64,000 bases of DNA from Stenogyne calaminthoides. Taxonomy: Eukaryota; Streptophyta; Magnoliopsida; Lamiales; Lamiaceae. The position numbers and the translations under genes were made by a program. The stretch covers positions 7,011,263-7,075,262 of the forward strand of contig JBBCBC010000037.1 in the NCBI GenBank assembly GCA_037126765.1. Direction: 5' to 3'. The notes beneath the pieces were generated by a model. That model did no database searches and had not been told where the DNA came from. It worked only from the letters and a program-made list of their open reading frames with translations. The stretch's first letter is position 1. Each line of letters begins with the position of its first letter. Positions 23,185 through 33,850 of this stretch are shown here, piece by piece.

Positions 23185-23962
23185 TCAAACCATAGGGAAG
23201 CTCGGAGCATGGGCATGAAACATCATCGATAAACCTGTTTTAGAGATATGTCGGTGCTTACGTTCTGCACACCCATTCTGTTGAGGTGTATATGGACACG
23301 AGAGACGATGAAGAATACCATTCAACGACATAAATTCACGAACCCGAGAGTTAACAAACTCAGTACCCCCATCACTTTGGAAAACTTTAATGGTTCGAGA
23401 AAACTGATTGCATACAAAGGCATTAAATTTCACCAACACATCAAAGAAATCAGACTTCGCACGAAGAGGATAAATCCAAGAAAAACGAGAATAATCATCC
23501 ACGAAATGCAACATAATACTTAAAACCATCAGCAGTAGTAATAGGCGGACCCCACAAATCACAGTGAACTAAATCAAGAACTGCATCAACACGTTTCTCA
23601 TTCAAAGCAAAAGATAATCGTTTACTCTTAGCCAACTGGCAAGAGGAACAAAGTGCAGGATTCGGTAACAAAGAAGTAACAGATAAATGTCCTAACTTTT
23701 GCAGTAATGAAATAACTGAAAGTGGGACATGCCCCAGGAGAAGATGCCATAGATCAAAGCTAGTCTTCAAATCTTTATTCGAATAAACAACGGAACTCCC
23801 GATCAAGAAAATATAAGCCTTTATCACACCTTCCTCGAGCCAAAATTTTCTTTGTGACCCCGTTAGAATCGCAAAGAATTTATCGAAAAACACAACATCA
23901 ACGGGACAATCATCTGAATAATTTATCAATGGACAATAAATTTTTTGTAATATGAGGTACAA
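23185..23962 (-). pseudogene. copia GAG-pre-integrase and integrase region
   Basis: Two overlapping minus-strand frames cover this part. The first (23,962-23,495) has WHLLLGH and CSSCQLAKS, the His/Cys zinc-binding part of the GAG-pre-integrase region, then DLVHCDLWGPP with an integrase Asp. The second (23,562-23,185) has FVDDYSRFSWIYPL, FQSDGGTEF and YTPQQNGCAERKHR, the DDE-core motifs of copia integrase. A frameshift near 23,510 separates them. The normal protein would be one polyprotein. Confidence 0.9.
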
Positions 23963-25184
23963 CTAATACATCCAACAAATGAACATCCCCAGACAGTTTA
24001 GAAGTACCAATATGAGAAATATTTAATGCAGACCCATTACCAACAATAATGTAATCAAGTTACCGATTATGCGACTCAAAGAGTCAAAAGCGATGAGTTG
24101 ATTAGTCATATGTCTGGACACCCCGATTCAAGTACCAATCGGTGTGGAATCGGGACACATTGCATCAATGGAAAGCTATAGATTACTAAGGACATAGCGA
24201 ACAGTAGTAACAAATTGAGGGCATGAAATAAATTTGACATTTCATTCAAACCACGACCAAATTTTGAATTGGAATTTGATTGCCCTTAAAACCCAGTTGA
24301 CCACGACCACCGTTCTATTGGTTGAAAATTTCACCCGAGTTAAACCCCGTTTCCACGAATTTTGCCTGGCCATTCGAAGAGGTGTATTGCGAACCGGATT
24401 GGACATCACCCGAAAGATAAACGGCGCATTGAAAGAATTGCCATTCAATATTGGCGAGCCCCGATAAAAATCAAAACTTTAATGCCATACGAAACTCGTG
24501 AAGCTAACAAAGCCGGACACTTATAAACCAAAACAAGCTTTTTGTCGTCCTCGTCCGATCGGTCGACCGATGGCCGGAATCAATAAAAGTTTGAACTTAA
24601 TGGTTATTCCTCGAAAACTCACCCTTACGGCAGAGAGAGGAGCCTTCGCAACTGAAAGGGTTGCCGATTAAATTTCACCAACACATCAAAGAAATCAACG
24701 ACTTCAGAGGTGGGCGTAGAGAGATATGTGAACATCCAAGAAAATTTGTTATTAGCGGGCACGCCAGTCAGAAAAATTGGGAGAACGAAATCAACATAAT
24801 GGTACTTAAAACCCATCGAGAAGACCCATAAGGTCAAAGCTAGGATGACTTGGCGACCCCATCAAATATGTCACAAGTTGATCTAACCATGTTTAACATG
24901 GTGGTGGCCGGAAATCAATAACCGGTCATTGCAACAGAAGGAGACGCGGTCGGGAAAAAATCACTGCAGGAACAAATTAAAAATAGGGGTTCGCGATTGT
25001 GCTGCTGCACGAACGAGAAAATATGGACAAACTAGGTTCACGATATGGGAAAATAGGGGTTTCACGATCAGAAATCATAGAGAATTTTGAAGATTATGAT
25101 GTTGCCGTCCAGAGGGGACCAAAGAAGGCGGCGAGGGGACCGTCCGAGAATGCGGAAGAGAGATTAGGATTAGGATCAATTTAG
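23963..25184 (-). other. Copia gag side, rearranged
   Basis: No gag frame is recognisable. A 22-bp stretch around CACCAACACATCAAAGAAAT occurs both here (near 24,670) and in the integrase region (near 23,430), and other short integrase-side phrases recur near 24,720-24,850. The region looks like a mosaic, by rearrangement or by assembly error. Confidence 0.5.
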
Positions 25185-25195
25185 ACTTGATACCA
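25185..25195 (-). other. Primer-binding site of the copia element
   Basis: On the minus strand TGGTATCAAGT directly follows the 5' LTR. It matches the initiator Met-tRNA primer site of plant copia elements (TGGTATCA core). Confidence 0.8.
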
Positions 25196-25361
25196 TGTGA
25201 GGATAATTGAATATCATCGTTAATGAGGTGATTGGGAGATTTCCACTATGTATATACGTCAATTACAATTACAACAGAATTGACCAAGTATTGGGGAAAA
25301 TAATAAAAGAATAAATATAAAATCTATTCTAAAAATACATAGTCAAACATTATCCTTAATA
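25196..25361 (-). repeat. 5' LTR of the copia element
   Basis: 166 bp, nearly identical to 17,260-17,424, and followed on the outside by the TGCCC target duplication. Confidence 0.92.
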
Positions 25362-25366
25362 TGCCC

Positions 25367-26015
25367 AAGTGATGCGAAATCAACAGATTGATCCCTCGCG
25401 ACAAATCCCCATAATATTTCAATGGAGAATTTGTCCCACACGGGTATCAACCTTTATTCTTTGGACTCTCCCACATCACCACAACAATCACTTTCACGCC
25501 TAACTTTAGTATCTATTTCTTGTACACCATGTGGGTGTGTAGTGGAAACTCTTGAAATCCACCTAATAATGCACCAAATTAGTCTTGTAAGTGTTACTAT
25601 ATAATAAATGTTGAAAAAGAATTTAATCCAAATTGGTTTTATGATGATATTATAGAAAATTATAATGGATAGAAATATAAATTGTAAGTTGGCTCGTACT
25701 ATATATTATAGAATTCCAAATTTCGTGAATAGTATAACGGTTTTGGTTTTCAGAAATTCATTGGCCCAATTTGAAGCCCACCAATTTTATTTTTTTGCAC
25801 AAAAATTTGAAGCCCATGAAAATAAAGCACTTATGGTCAGTATTTCATTGGGTTGATTGGGTTCAAGGATCACATATTAATGGGGTTGCTAATAACCTGG
25901 GTCATAAGGAAATTTGTTGACCCAACCAGAAGCCCCGCCACAAGCTTAATTAGTTCAATTTGCACGAACAAAAGTATATCAAAAACGTTTTGTTCAATTC
26001 TTAAAAATCAACAAT
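25367..26015. other. Intergenic, no gene seen
   Basis: The first 65 bp may be the 5' part of the split SINE candidate. The rest is AT-rich without exons that I can support. Confidence 0.35.
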
Positions 26016-26301
26016 ATTCCATTTGGATGGATGTATTTGAAATTCATGGATTCACACACAATTCATCAATTGTCTAATTAATTTACAAATACTTAGATTT
26101 GATAGTCTAGTTTAAAATTGATGAATTTCAAATACCCATAAAAACCTAATCATATGAAATCATTTCATATTTACCCCTTCCCTCCCTCTCCCCCTTCACT
26201 ATCTTCCCTAAACTTTCAAATTTAAATATTTATAAATTCATTGATAATAATGATTTATATATGAAATTCATGAATTTCAAATCCATCAATCCAAATGGAG
26301 C
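26016..26301. mobile_element. Tourist-like MITE, boundaries approximate
   Basis: The left end CCATTTGGATGGATG and the right end CATCAATCCAAATGG form an inverted pair. Both continue into TTTGAAATTCATG in inverted orientation. Non-coding. A diverged version lies near 30,110-30,290 in duplication copy B. Confidence 0.5.
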
Positions 26302-26832
26302 CAAGTTCATTGGCCTCAAAAAGTACATTAGAACTTGAGGTAATAGACTACTAGGTAGGTAGTAGGTTGGGGCATTGATGTACTTATCGGAGTAAAAGTA
26401 AAATGAGGAATCTAAAGCATTCTTGTAAGAAAATGTGTGTTGGTCAAGAAGACCAGTCACTGGGATTATAGAGAGGAATGTTTCAATTTGTTTTTAAATA
26501 GTGTTTTGAACCTTTACACTTACTTTTGAAGCACACTTTTTTTTTTTGAAGCGGAATCACACCCATTTTCAAAAATAATACTTCTGCACTGGTGGTTCAA
26601 AACAGGGCTTTATAGTTGAATTTCTTGATCTATAAGCTGCATGCATGTGCATCACCCATCAAGAACGTTTTGCTATATATATTTGTGCCAACAAAGCTAA
26701 GAAGATCTTTGTATAAGCATTTGCAACTTTACGATCGAATTAATATAATAGACTTTTCAACTAATTGCCAATTTTTTAAATATAATTTTGATAGATGAAA
26801 AATAAAATGAGCACGATCTATATAGTATAACA

Positions 26833-27021
26833 TTATTTTAAGGGGTCCTCACTCAAAGGTGCAAAGTGGGCACACATATTACTTTAAGGTACAATGTGCA
26901 AAAAATATTTTGCACTTTAGTTCAAACTAGATACTAAAGTGCAACGTAATTTTTGCACATTGCACCTTAGAGTAATATGTGTGTCCACTTTGTACCTTAG
27001 AGTAATTTTCCCTTATTTTAA
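26833..27021. mobile_element. MULE-type foldback MITE with 9-bp target duplication
   Basis: The body is 26,842-27,012 (171 bp), flanked by identical TTATTTTAA (26,833-26,841 and 27,013-27,021). The arms GGTGCAAAGTGGGCACACAT and GTGTGTCCACTTTGTACC are inverted and fold into a nearly full-length hairpin. In copy B the arms are scrambled while a central piece (ATATTTTGCACTTTAGTTCA) is kept. Confidence 0.8.
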
Positions 27022-27063
27022 GCAGATTCATATATGATATCGAATTTTGTCCGCATCTAATTA

Positions 27064-27336
27064 TTGGATGGTTATCAAGAAACACAGCCTCATTACGTTT
27101 CAGCAAGTATAGCAACGTATAATCACGAGCGTAGTTATTTTCAGTTATTTTTTCTTCTCAAAGAGAGAGGGGTTGAATTTCAAACTCTCCGTGGACTGGA
27201 CTTAGAATTGGTCACACACATGTATGATGTATCCATTAGCGAAGTACAAAATTTACGAAATATAAGTTTGAATAAATACATTGACGATTTTTTATTCAAT
27301 TGTATAGATGTGTACAATTTCACGACCTTACACTAA
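27064..27336 (+). CDS. Uncertain 90-residue ORF, copy A
   Basis: An ORF starting MDGYQETQPHYVSA that I do not recognise. It contains no membrane segment or known motif. An almost identical ORF lies at 31,108-31,380, with one Glu-to-Lys change near residue 60. Conservation between the copies says little, because the whole surrounding segment is nearly identical. It lies downstream of the TIR gene on the opposite strand. It may be non-coding. Confidence 0.2.
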   Translation: MDGYQETQPHYVSASIATYNHERSYFQLFFLLKERGVEFQTLRGLDLELVTHMYDVSISEVQNLRNISLNKYIDDFLFNCIDVYNFTTLH

Positions 27337-27530
27337 ATAAATGCAATAAAATTACAGATTAAGCTTGTTTCAGCTTCTAAACATTGAAAGAATAATGAAT
27401 ATGTTAGCTAGACTGTTGCAACTACACCTCTGAATAAAAGAAGGTCTAGCTAGTAGCTAAGGAATTAATGAATTAATTAAAGAATTAATTAAGGTTAACT
27501 AAATTAAAATGTACGAATTAAGGTGGGTAT

Positions 27531-28385
27531 TTAATTGCCTTTTTTTATTAGTTCCTCTTCTTCCACTTCGATCAAGTTCTCGATCACCACATCCGTCGCA
27601 TTCGCAAGAAACTCCGGCCAGTCCCTGAATTCATATTTATAACATAAATTAGTAAATGAAATTAAAATAACACAATATTTAATAATTAATACACGTGACA
27701 TGTAGATATACATATATAGTTTGATCAAATGTTCAATTTAAGAAATTGGTTTGTAATGACAGAATCCACCATTATAATATTTCTAGCTAAGTTTTTTAAT
27801 AATAGAACGTATTCTATCATTAAAATTTTAGCCAGAAAAGCTATAATAACATAATTTCTGTCATTACAGGTCAATTTTTCTACGCTACGGTTGCAGTGTT
27901 TACCCTCTCAAGGTGTCGAACGTTAGCCCGACGGTGAATTTAGCCTCCTCGAGTGCGGCTCGAAACTTTTCGATGTCCTCCTTAGGGCGCGAGCCGTCGT
28001 CCTTAACCCGGAGCTCCGACGGTTTGACGTCGCAAAAAACGGGCACAATCCTTTTTTTCAACTCGACCATTTTGCTCAACTCGTGCAAGCAAAAGTAGGA
28101 GTCGCAATACATTGGAGAGAAAACGGCGATTCCGACTTTGCATTCCCGAATGGCCTCATCGATTTTGTCGAAAAGCCTGTCCCCCGCCTTCATGTTCTTG
28201 CTGTCCAAGAACGGACGGAGGTGGAGGAACCGGAGGTGGTGGTACAACAGCCCCGCCACGTTTTTTTTCGTGTCGATCCCACGGTGGTTGATGAACACGT
28301 CGCAAGGCGGCTGAACTGGCCGGAGGAGGTGGCGGTGGTGGTGGGCGATGATGTTCACCACGGCAGAGGAGGAGGAACTTTGCAT
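27531..28385 (-). CDS. TIR-domain-only protein, copy A (intact)
   Basis: The two exons are 28,385-27,904 and 27,624-27,531, joined by a GT-AG intron, and encode 191 residues. The protein is a single TIR domain with no NB-ARC or LRR. Box 1 is CDVFINHRGIDTKK (28-41). LRPFLDSKNMKAGDRLF (56-72) corresponds to the flexible loop region. AVFSPMYCDSYFCLHEL (87-103) contains Glu102, which aligns with the catalytic Glu of NAD-cleaving plant TIR domains. IVPVFCDVKPSEL (113-125) is box 3. Plant TIR domains act in immune signalling by making nucleotide messengers from NAD+ that activate EDS1 complexes. The sequence resembles the conserved class of stand-alone TIR proteins, by memory and not by search. The last exon adds an acidic tail (EVEEEELIKKGN). 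A TATA-like CTTATATATT lies at 28,521-28,530. The intron carries a decayed MITE. The broken sister gene is at 31,575-32,444. Confidence 0.88.
27743..27877. mobile_element. Decayed MITE in the TIR gene intron
   Basis: Inverted ends TTTGTAATGACAGAA and TTCTGTCATTACAGG enclose about 135 bp. The motif TCTGTCATTA also occurs in the CACTA-type MITE of the NAC intron, so the two may be related. The same element occurs at about 31,787-31,921 in copy B. Confidence 0.5.
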
Positions 28386-28520
28386 GGTTTTGTAATGGGA
28401 AGTTTTAAATTTGTGTAGTTTGAGTGGTTTGTTTTGTATCTGTTTTTTTTTAGATTAATGAGATTGATTGTTAATTAATTGAAGGGTATCTTTTTTATGA
28501 ACTTATGACTACATTGGTGC

Positions 28521-28530
28521 AATATATAAG
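28521..28530 (-). promoter_or_regulatory. TATA-like box of TIR gene copy A
   Basis: CTTATATATT on the minus strand, about 135 bp upstream of the ATG. The same sequence precedes copy B near 32,580-32,589. Position and sequence fit a TATA box but no start site is known. Confidence 0.4.
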
Positions 28531-30109
28531 GGGGGGAAGTGCAAACTTTCTTGGTTAGGGGGTTTGATTTGAACGGGAAAAATGGGATGTGTACTAATCA
28601 GATTATATGTTTGGACTATTTGAAAATTTGTGTTTTTATTTCTTGTTTGACAAATTTTGGGAAAAAAGTGTAAAAGCTTTGAAAGAATTGACTCTTTTAG
28701 GAGGGTCTAGGCATTCGCATGGTGATGGAATGTTTAATCCTTCAAGCACGTTTTATTCTATACTTCAATTTTATTCATTTACTCCTGTATATTCTAGAAA
28801 TTGATGACGAAATTGCCTTTTATTTTCACTTTTCTAATTGATAGAAAACAAATAATATCAAGTTGTAGCTAATGTACTAAAGTTAAAGAATCGAGTGTAT
28901 ATTAATGAAAACAGGTTTACATTTATTAAACATTCAACGTAATCAGACTTCTATCGGCGATATATATACATTTACAATATGAACAAACATTTGATTAATT
29001 AATTTTACTCAGAAAAAGATATGCGATATAGCAAACAAATATTAAGGTTAATTTGGATATGAACAGTCTGAAAGACACGTGAATCTCCGATGAAAGAAGA
29101 TACACTACACAATTTTCTTGTGAATATTAGTAAATAAAATATACAAATTAATGTATAGCCATATATATATACGTGGTGCAATTTGCACATATATATATAA
29201 TAAATACATTACAATATTAACTAACTATTTTAAACATAAAATAGACACTACAATGAGTGGGTCTCATATTCACCCGGTGCACCGTACACTCATAATATAT
29301 TTTAGAAACGTAACTATACAAAATAAAAAAAATGCAATTATTCCAAATAGAAGCATGCAACTATATTTTCATATTATCAGTTACATTTTTCTGTATAAAT
29401 AAGTCACACTTTTTTCAAGATAACAAGTTGATAAATGCACTATGAGTGCCAATTTACAAGACCTAGCCCACTTCAATTTTAAGTTTCCTGCTTTATTTTG
29501 GTTGATTATTATGTGGCTAATTTGATTACAATGATAACAAAAACATATATAAAATAAACAAGAAATAAGATGATTTGTTGTTGGGTTTGACTACTCATAC
29601 CAAGTCGGGATATAGTATTACGAAACTTTAAACGATTCTTGATACATCTTATGAAGATGAATCGATGGAGTTCTAGGGTTTTCGTAAATAAACACTCTAA
29701 TTTTTTTTGGTTCCTCACCTCTAGGGGATTTTTGTAGGCCCAACCAGATTATTTTATTTTATTTTATAAGACTTTTTGCATGAAATTTGGATTATTAGCA
29801 TTTGGTATAAAAATCTTTGGAGTCTTTGGATCATGCAAGAACTTTCAGACAAAGTGTACTATTCATCAAAAATTAATCTTTTGTTTTTTGTTCAATCATC
29901 ACATTGAAAAATTGTCCTCCCGATTTGGACCTGGGGTCATGATATTTGAAATTTTGTGATGTCCGATTCTTCAACCGAGTTCGAATTCATAGCGGATACA
30001 ATTGTTTACGACGGGTTGATTTAAAGTAACTCATCCAAAATGATTATTATATTCAAATTACACGAAGTTTATGATCGATTAAATTTTGAAAAATCAAATA
30101 TTCCATAAA
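28531..30109. other. Intergenic upstream of TIR gene copy A
   Basis: Up to about 29,400 the sequence is shared almost base for base with copy B. Beyond that the match is patchy. No exon is supported; the short ORFs recur in both copies only because the DNA is duplicated. Confidence 0.45.
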
Positions 30110-31107
30110 AAAAGTAATCATAATTTGAAATCATTTTCATTTGTACCCCTTCCCTAAAACCATATTTCCCCTTCACTATCTTTCCTAAAAGGCTTTCAAA
30201 AATTCATTAAATTTTTCTAAATTAATTTAAAATTATGAATTTCAAATGAACATAAAAACCTTTAATCAATGAAATCAATTCAAATATTTAGGATAGAACT
30301 TTAATAGACTACTAGGTAGGTAGTAGGTTGGGGCATTGATGTACTTATTTAGTAAAAGTAAAATGAGGAATCTAAAGCATTTTGTATGTGTATTTAAATC
30401 AAGAAGACCAGTCACTGGGATTATAGAGAGGAATGTTTCAATTTGTTTTCAAATAGTGTTTTGAACCTTAGAACTTTTGGTAATAGACTTTTTTTTTTTA
30501 GTAGGTTGGGGCATTGATTTTCAAAAATAAAACTTCTAAATCAAAACAGGAATTTAAAGTTGAATTTCTTGATCTATAAAAATGCATGTGTTGGTCAAGA
30601 ACGTTTTTTGCTATATATACTTGTGCCATTAAAGAGAAGAATCTTTTGTTTTAAATTTGTTTTGAACCTTTTTACGATCGAATTTTTTTTTGAAGACGGA
30701 ATCAACTAATTTCAAAATAATTTTTTTAAATATTCAAAACAGGGCTTTTGATAGATGAAAAATTGAATAAGCTGCATGATCTATATAGTATAACATTTTT
30801 TTATATTTGTGCCAACAAAGCTAAGAAGATCTTTTACAAGCATTTGCAACTTTACGATCGAATTAATATAATAGACTTTTCAACTAATTGCCAATTTTTT
30901 AAAAAATTTTGATTTTTGCATCTATATAGTATAAACTTTTAAGATAACAAAGTCATATTCAAAAAAAATATTTTGCACTTTAGTTCAAATCATTCTTTAA
31001 GTCAGAAACGTAATTTTGCCATTCACTTAAAGAATACGCATCTTATTTTCCTTTTCCTTTTTTAAACATATTCATATATGATATCGAATTTTGTCCGTAT
31101 CTAATTA

Positions 31108-31380
31108 TTGGATGGTTATCAAGAAACACAGCCTCATTACGTTTCAGCAAGTATAGCAACGTATAATCACGAGCGTAGTTATTTTCAGTTATTTTTTCTT
31201 CTCAAAGAGAGAGGGGTTGAATTTCAAACTCTCCGTGGACTGGACTTAGAATTGGTCACACACATGTATGATGTATCCATTAGCAAAGTACAAAATTTAC
31301 GAAATATAAGTTTGAATAAATACATTGACGATTTTTTATTCAATTGTATAGATGTGTACAATTTCACGACCTTACACTAA
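31108..31380 (+). CDS. Uncertain 90-residue ORF, copy B
   Basis: Counterpart of the ORF at 27,064-27,336, with a single residue change (E to K near position 60). Function unknown; it may be non-coding. Confidence 0.18.
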   Translation: MDGYQETQPHYVSASIATYNHERSYFQLFFLLKERGVEFQTLRGLDLELVTHMYDVSISKVQNLRNISLNKYIDDFLFNCIDVYNFTTLH

Positions 31381-31574
31381 ATAAATGCAATAAAATTACA
31401 GATTAAGCTTGTTTCAGCTTCTAAACATTGAAAGAATAATGAATATGTTAGCTAGACTGTTGCAACTACACCTCTGAATTAAAGAAGGTCTAGCTAGTAG
31501 CTAAGGAATTAATGAATTAATTAAAGAATTAATTAAGGTTAACGAAATTAAAATGTACGAATTAAGGTGGGTAT

Positions 31575-32444
31575 TTAATTGCCTTTTTTTATTAGTTCCT
31601 CTTCTTCCACTTCGATCAAGTTCTCGATCACCACATCCGTCGCATTCGCAAGAAACTCCGGCCAGTCCCTGAATTCATATTTATAACATAAATTAGTAAA
31701 TGAAATTAAAATAACACAATATTTAATAATTAATACACGTGACATGTAGATATACATATATAGTTTGATCAAATGTTCAATTTAAGAAATTGGTTTGTAA
31801 TGACAGAATCCACCATTATAATATTTCTAGCTAAGTTTTTTTAATAATAGACGATTCTATCATTAAAATTTTAGCGCTTTTAAAAAGCTATAATAACATA
31901 ATTTCTGTCATTACGTCAATTTTTCTACGCTTCTGATTGCATTGTTTTACAGTGTTTACCTCTCAAGGTGTCGAACGTTAGCCCGGACGGTGAATTTAGC
32001 CTCCTCGAAAAGCGGTTCGAAAACTTTTCGATGTCCTCCTTAGGGCGCGAGCCGTCGTCCCCTAACCCGAGTCCGGACGGTTTGACGTCGCAAAAAAGGG
32101 CACAATCCTTTTTTCAACTCGACCATTTTGCTCAACTCGTGCAAGCAAAAGTAGGAGTCGCAATACATTGGAGAAAAACGGCGATTCGACTTTGCATTCC
32201 GATTTTAATAATGGCCTATCGATTTTGTCGAAAAGCCTGTCCCCGCCTTCATGTTCTTGCTGTCCAAGAACGGGCGGAGGTGGAGGCACCGGAGGTGGTG
32301 GTACAACAGCCCCGCCCGCGTTTTTTTCGTGTCGATCCCACGGTGGTTGATGAACACGTCGCAAGGCGGCTGAACTGGCCGGAGGAGGTGGCGGTGGTGG
32401 TGGGCGATGATGTTCACCACGGCAGAGGAGGAGGAACTTTGCAT
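31575..32444 (-). pseudogene. TIR-domain-only gene, copy B (broken)
   Basis: Exon 1 begins at 32,444 with the same first 60 or so residues as copy A (MQSSSSSAVVN start, CDVFINHRGIDTKK). It then goes out of frame after MKAGTGF near 32,260 and carries several further indels: an extra TTTTAATA block near 32,205, single-base losses, and changes around 31,990-32,070. Exon 2 (31,668-31,575) is identical to that of copy A and the splice signals remain. The result would be a TIR fragment without the catalytic Glu region. Most copy differences are concentrated in this exon while its flanks are nearly identical, so either rapid loss or a local assembly error could explain it. Confidence 0.8.
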
Positions 32445-32499
32445 GGTTTTGTAATGGGAAGTTTTAAATTTGTGTAGTTTGAGTGGTTTGTTTTGTATC

Positions 32500-33850
32500 T
32501 GTTTTTTTTTAGATTAATGAGATTGATTGTTAATTAATTGAAGGGTATCTTTTTTATGAACTTATGACTACATTGGTGCAATATATAAGGGGGGGAAGTG
32601 CAAACTTTCTTGGTTAGGGGGTTTGATTTGAACGGGAAAAATGGGATGTGTACTAATCAGATTATATGTTTGGACTATTTGAAAATTTGTGTTTTTATTT
32701 CTTGTTTGACAAATTTTGGGAAAAAAGTGTAAAAGCTTTGAAAGAATTGACTCTTTTAGGAGGGTCTAGGCATTCGCATGGTGATGGAATGTTTAATCCT
32801 TCAAGCACGTTTTATTCTATACTTCAATTTTATTCATTTACTCCTGTATATTCTAGAAATTGATGACGAAATTGCCTTTTATTTTCACTTTTCTAATTGA
32901 TAGAAAACAAATAATATCAAGTTGTAGCTAATGTACTAAAGTTAAAGAATCGAGTGTATATTAATGAAAACAGGTTTACATTTATTAAACATTCAACGTA
33001 ATCAGACTTCTATCGGCGATATATATACATTTACAATATGAACAAACATTTGATTAATTAATTTTACTCAGAAAAAGACATGCGATATAGCAAACAAATA
33101 TTAAGGTTAATTTGGATATGAACAGTCTGAAAGACACGTGAATCTCCGATGAAAGAAGATACACTACACAATTTTCTTGTGAATATTAGTAAATAAAATA
33201 TACAAATTAATGTATAGCCATATATATATACGTGGTGCAATTTGCACATATATATATATAATAAATACATTACAATATTAACTAACTATTTTAAACATAA
33301 AATAGACACTACAATGAGTGGGTCTCATCTTCACCCTGATTAATGCGCTCATAATATATTTTAGAAACGCATCTGTTATACAAAATAAAAAAATGCAATT
33401 ATTACAATAGAAGCTAACTATATTTTCATATTCGATCAGATTAGCAAATAGTTCTTTTTCGTATAAAACACTAATTTTTCGCTTTTCAAAGATAACAATT
33501 TTTAAGTTGCACTTTTTTTTTCTTTTAAAATATTAAATATTAAGTCTTGCCCGGAAATGCAAGAACTTCAAGACTTCTAGATCACTTCAATTTTAAGTTT
33601 TTGATCCTTAATCTTTTGTTATATCATATAAGATTCCAACTTAAATTTTATAGTTTCTTTATTTGGGTCTTGGATGCATGGGGATGTCTGAATTTTTGAA
33701 TAATCTTGACCCCGCTCTTTTAACTCTTCTTTCCGTCCGAGTAGCGGATCGTTTTTGTGAATGAGTTCTGACGGTTGGCTTAACAAAAGTAACTCATCCA
33801 CCGGATCTATTACACGTGTCACTCTTTGATGATCGATTAATCCCGATTTA
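32500..33850. other. Intergenic upstream of TIR gene copy B
   Basis: Duplicate of 28,441-29,400 up to about 33,350, then mosaic. No supported exon. Confidence 0.4.

Larger units (their letters stand above)
17255..25366 (-). mobile_element. Ty1/copia retrotransposon, complete ends, decayed, with a nested insertion
   Basis: Both LTRs (17,260-17,424 and 25,196-25,361) and the 5-bp target duplication TGCCC (17,255-17,259 and 25,362-25,366) are present. Next to the 5' LTR on the minus strand is TGGTATCAAG, a primer-binding site for initiator Met-tRNA. Next to the 3' LTR is a GCGGGGGGA polypurine tract. From 5' to 3' on the minus strand come a scrambled gag-side region, a GAG-pre-integrase/integrase part, reverse transcriptase and RNase H, the copia order. 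Without the 3.7-kb nested element the length is about 4.4 kb, usual for small copia elements. The LTRs differ at about five sites plus one indel in 165 bp, so the insertion is not very recent. Frameshifts and stops leave it unable to move by itself. Confidence 0.92.
26100..30080. repeat. Segmental tandem duplication, copy A
   Basis: This segment of about 4 kb is repeated at about 30,110-33,850. Offsets between matching points are 3,961 bp at 26,341, 4,044 bp from 27,064 to 27,728, and 4,059 bp from 28,607 on. The core 27,040-29,300 is almost identical to 31,085-33,350 outside the broken TIR exon. Toward both ends the match becomes patchy. The copy holds the intact TIR-only gene. Confidence 0.9.
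30110..33850. repeat. Segmental tandem duplication, copy B
   Basis: Direct repeat of about 26,100-30,080. The centre is nearly identical to copy A. The left part (30,300-31,080) and right part (33,330-33,850) are mosaics of short pieces that match copy A in altered order. For example, TTAATAGACTTTTTTTTTTA and TAGTAGGTTGGGGCATTGAT recur out of place. TATATCATATAAGATTCCAA occurs twice (near 33,620 and 33,855). The copy contains the broken TIR gene. Confidence 0.85.

Noticed and set aside
27913..28418. Plus-strand ORFs over the TIR exon
   Set aside because: They are antisense to the TIR exon on the minus strand, whose domain motifs and splicing are clear.
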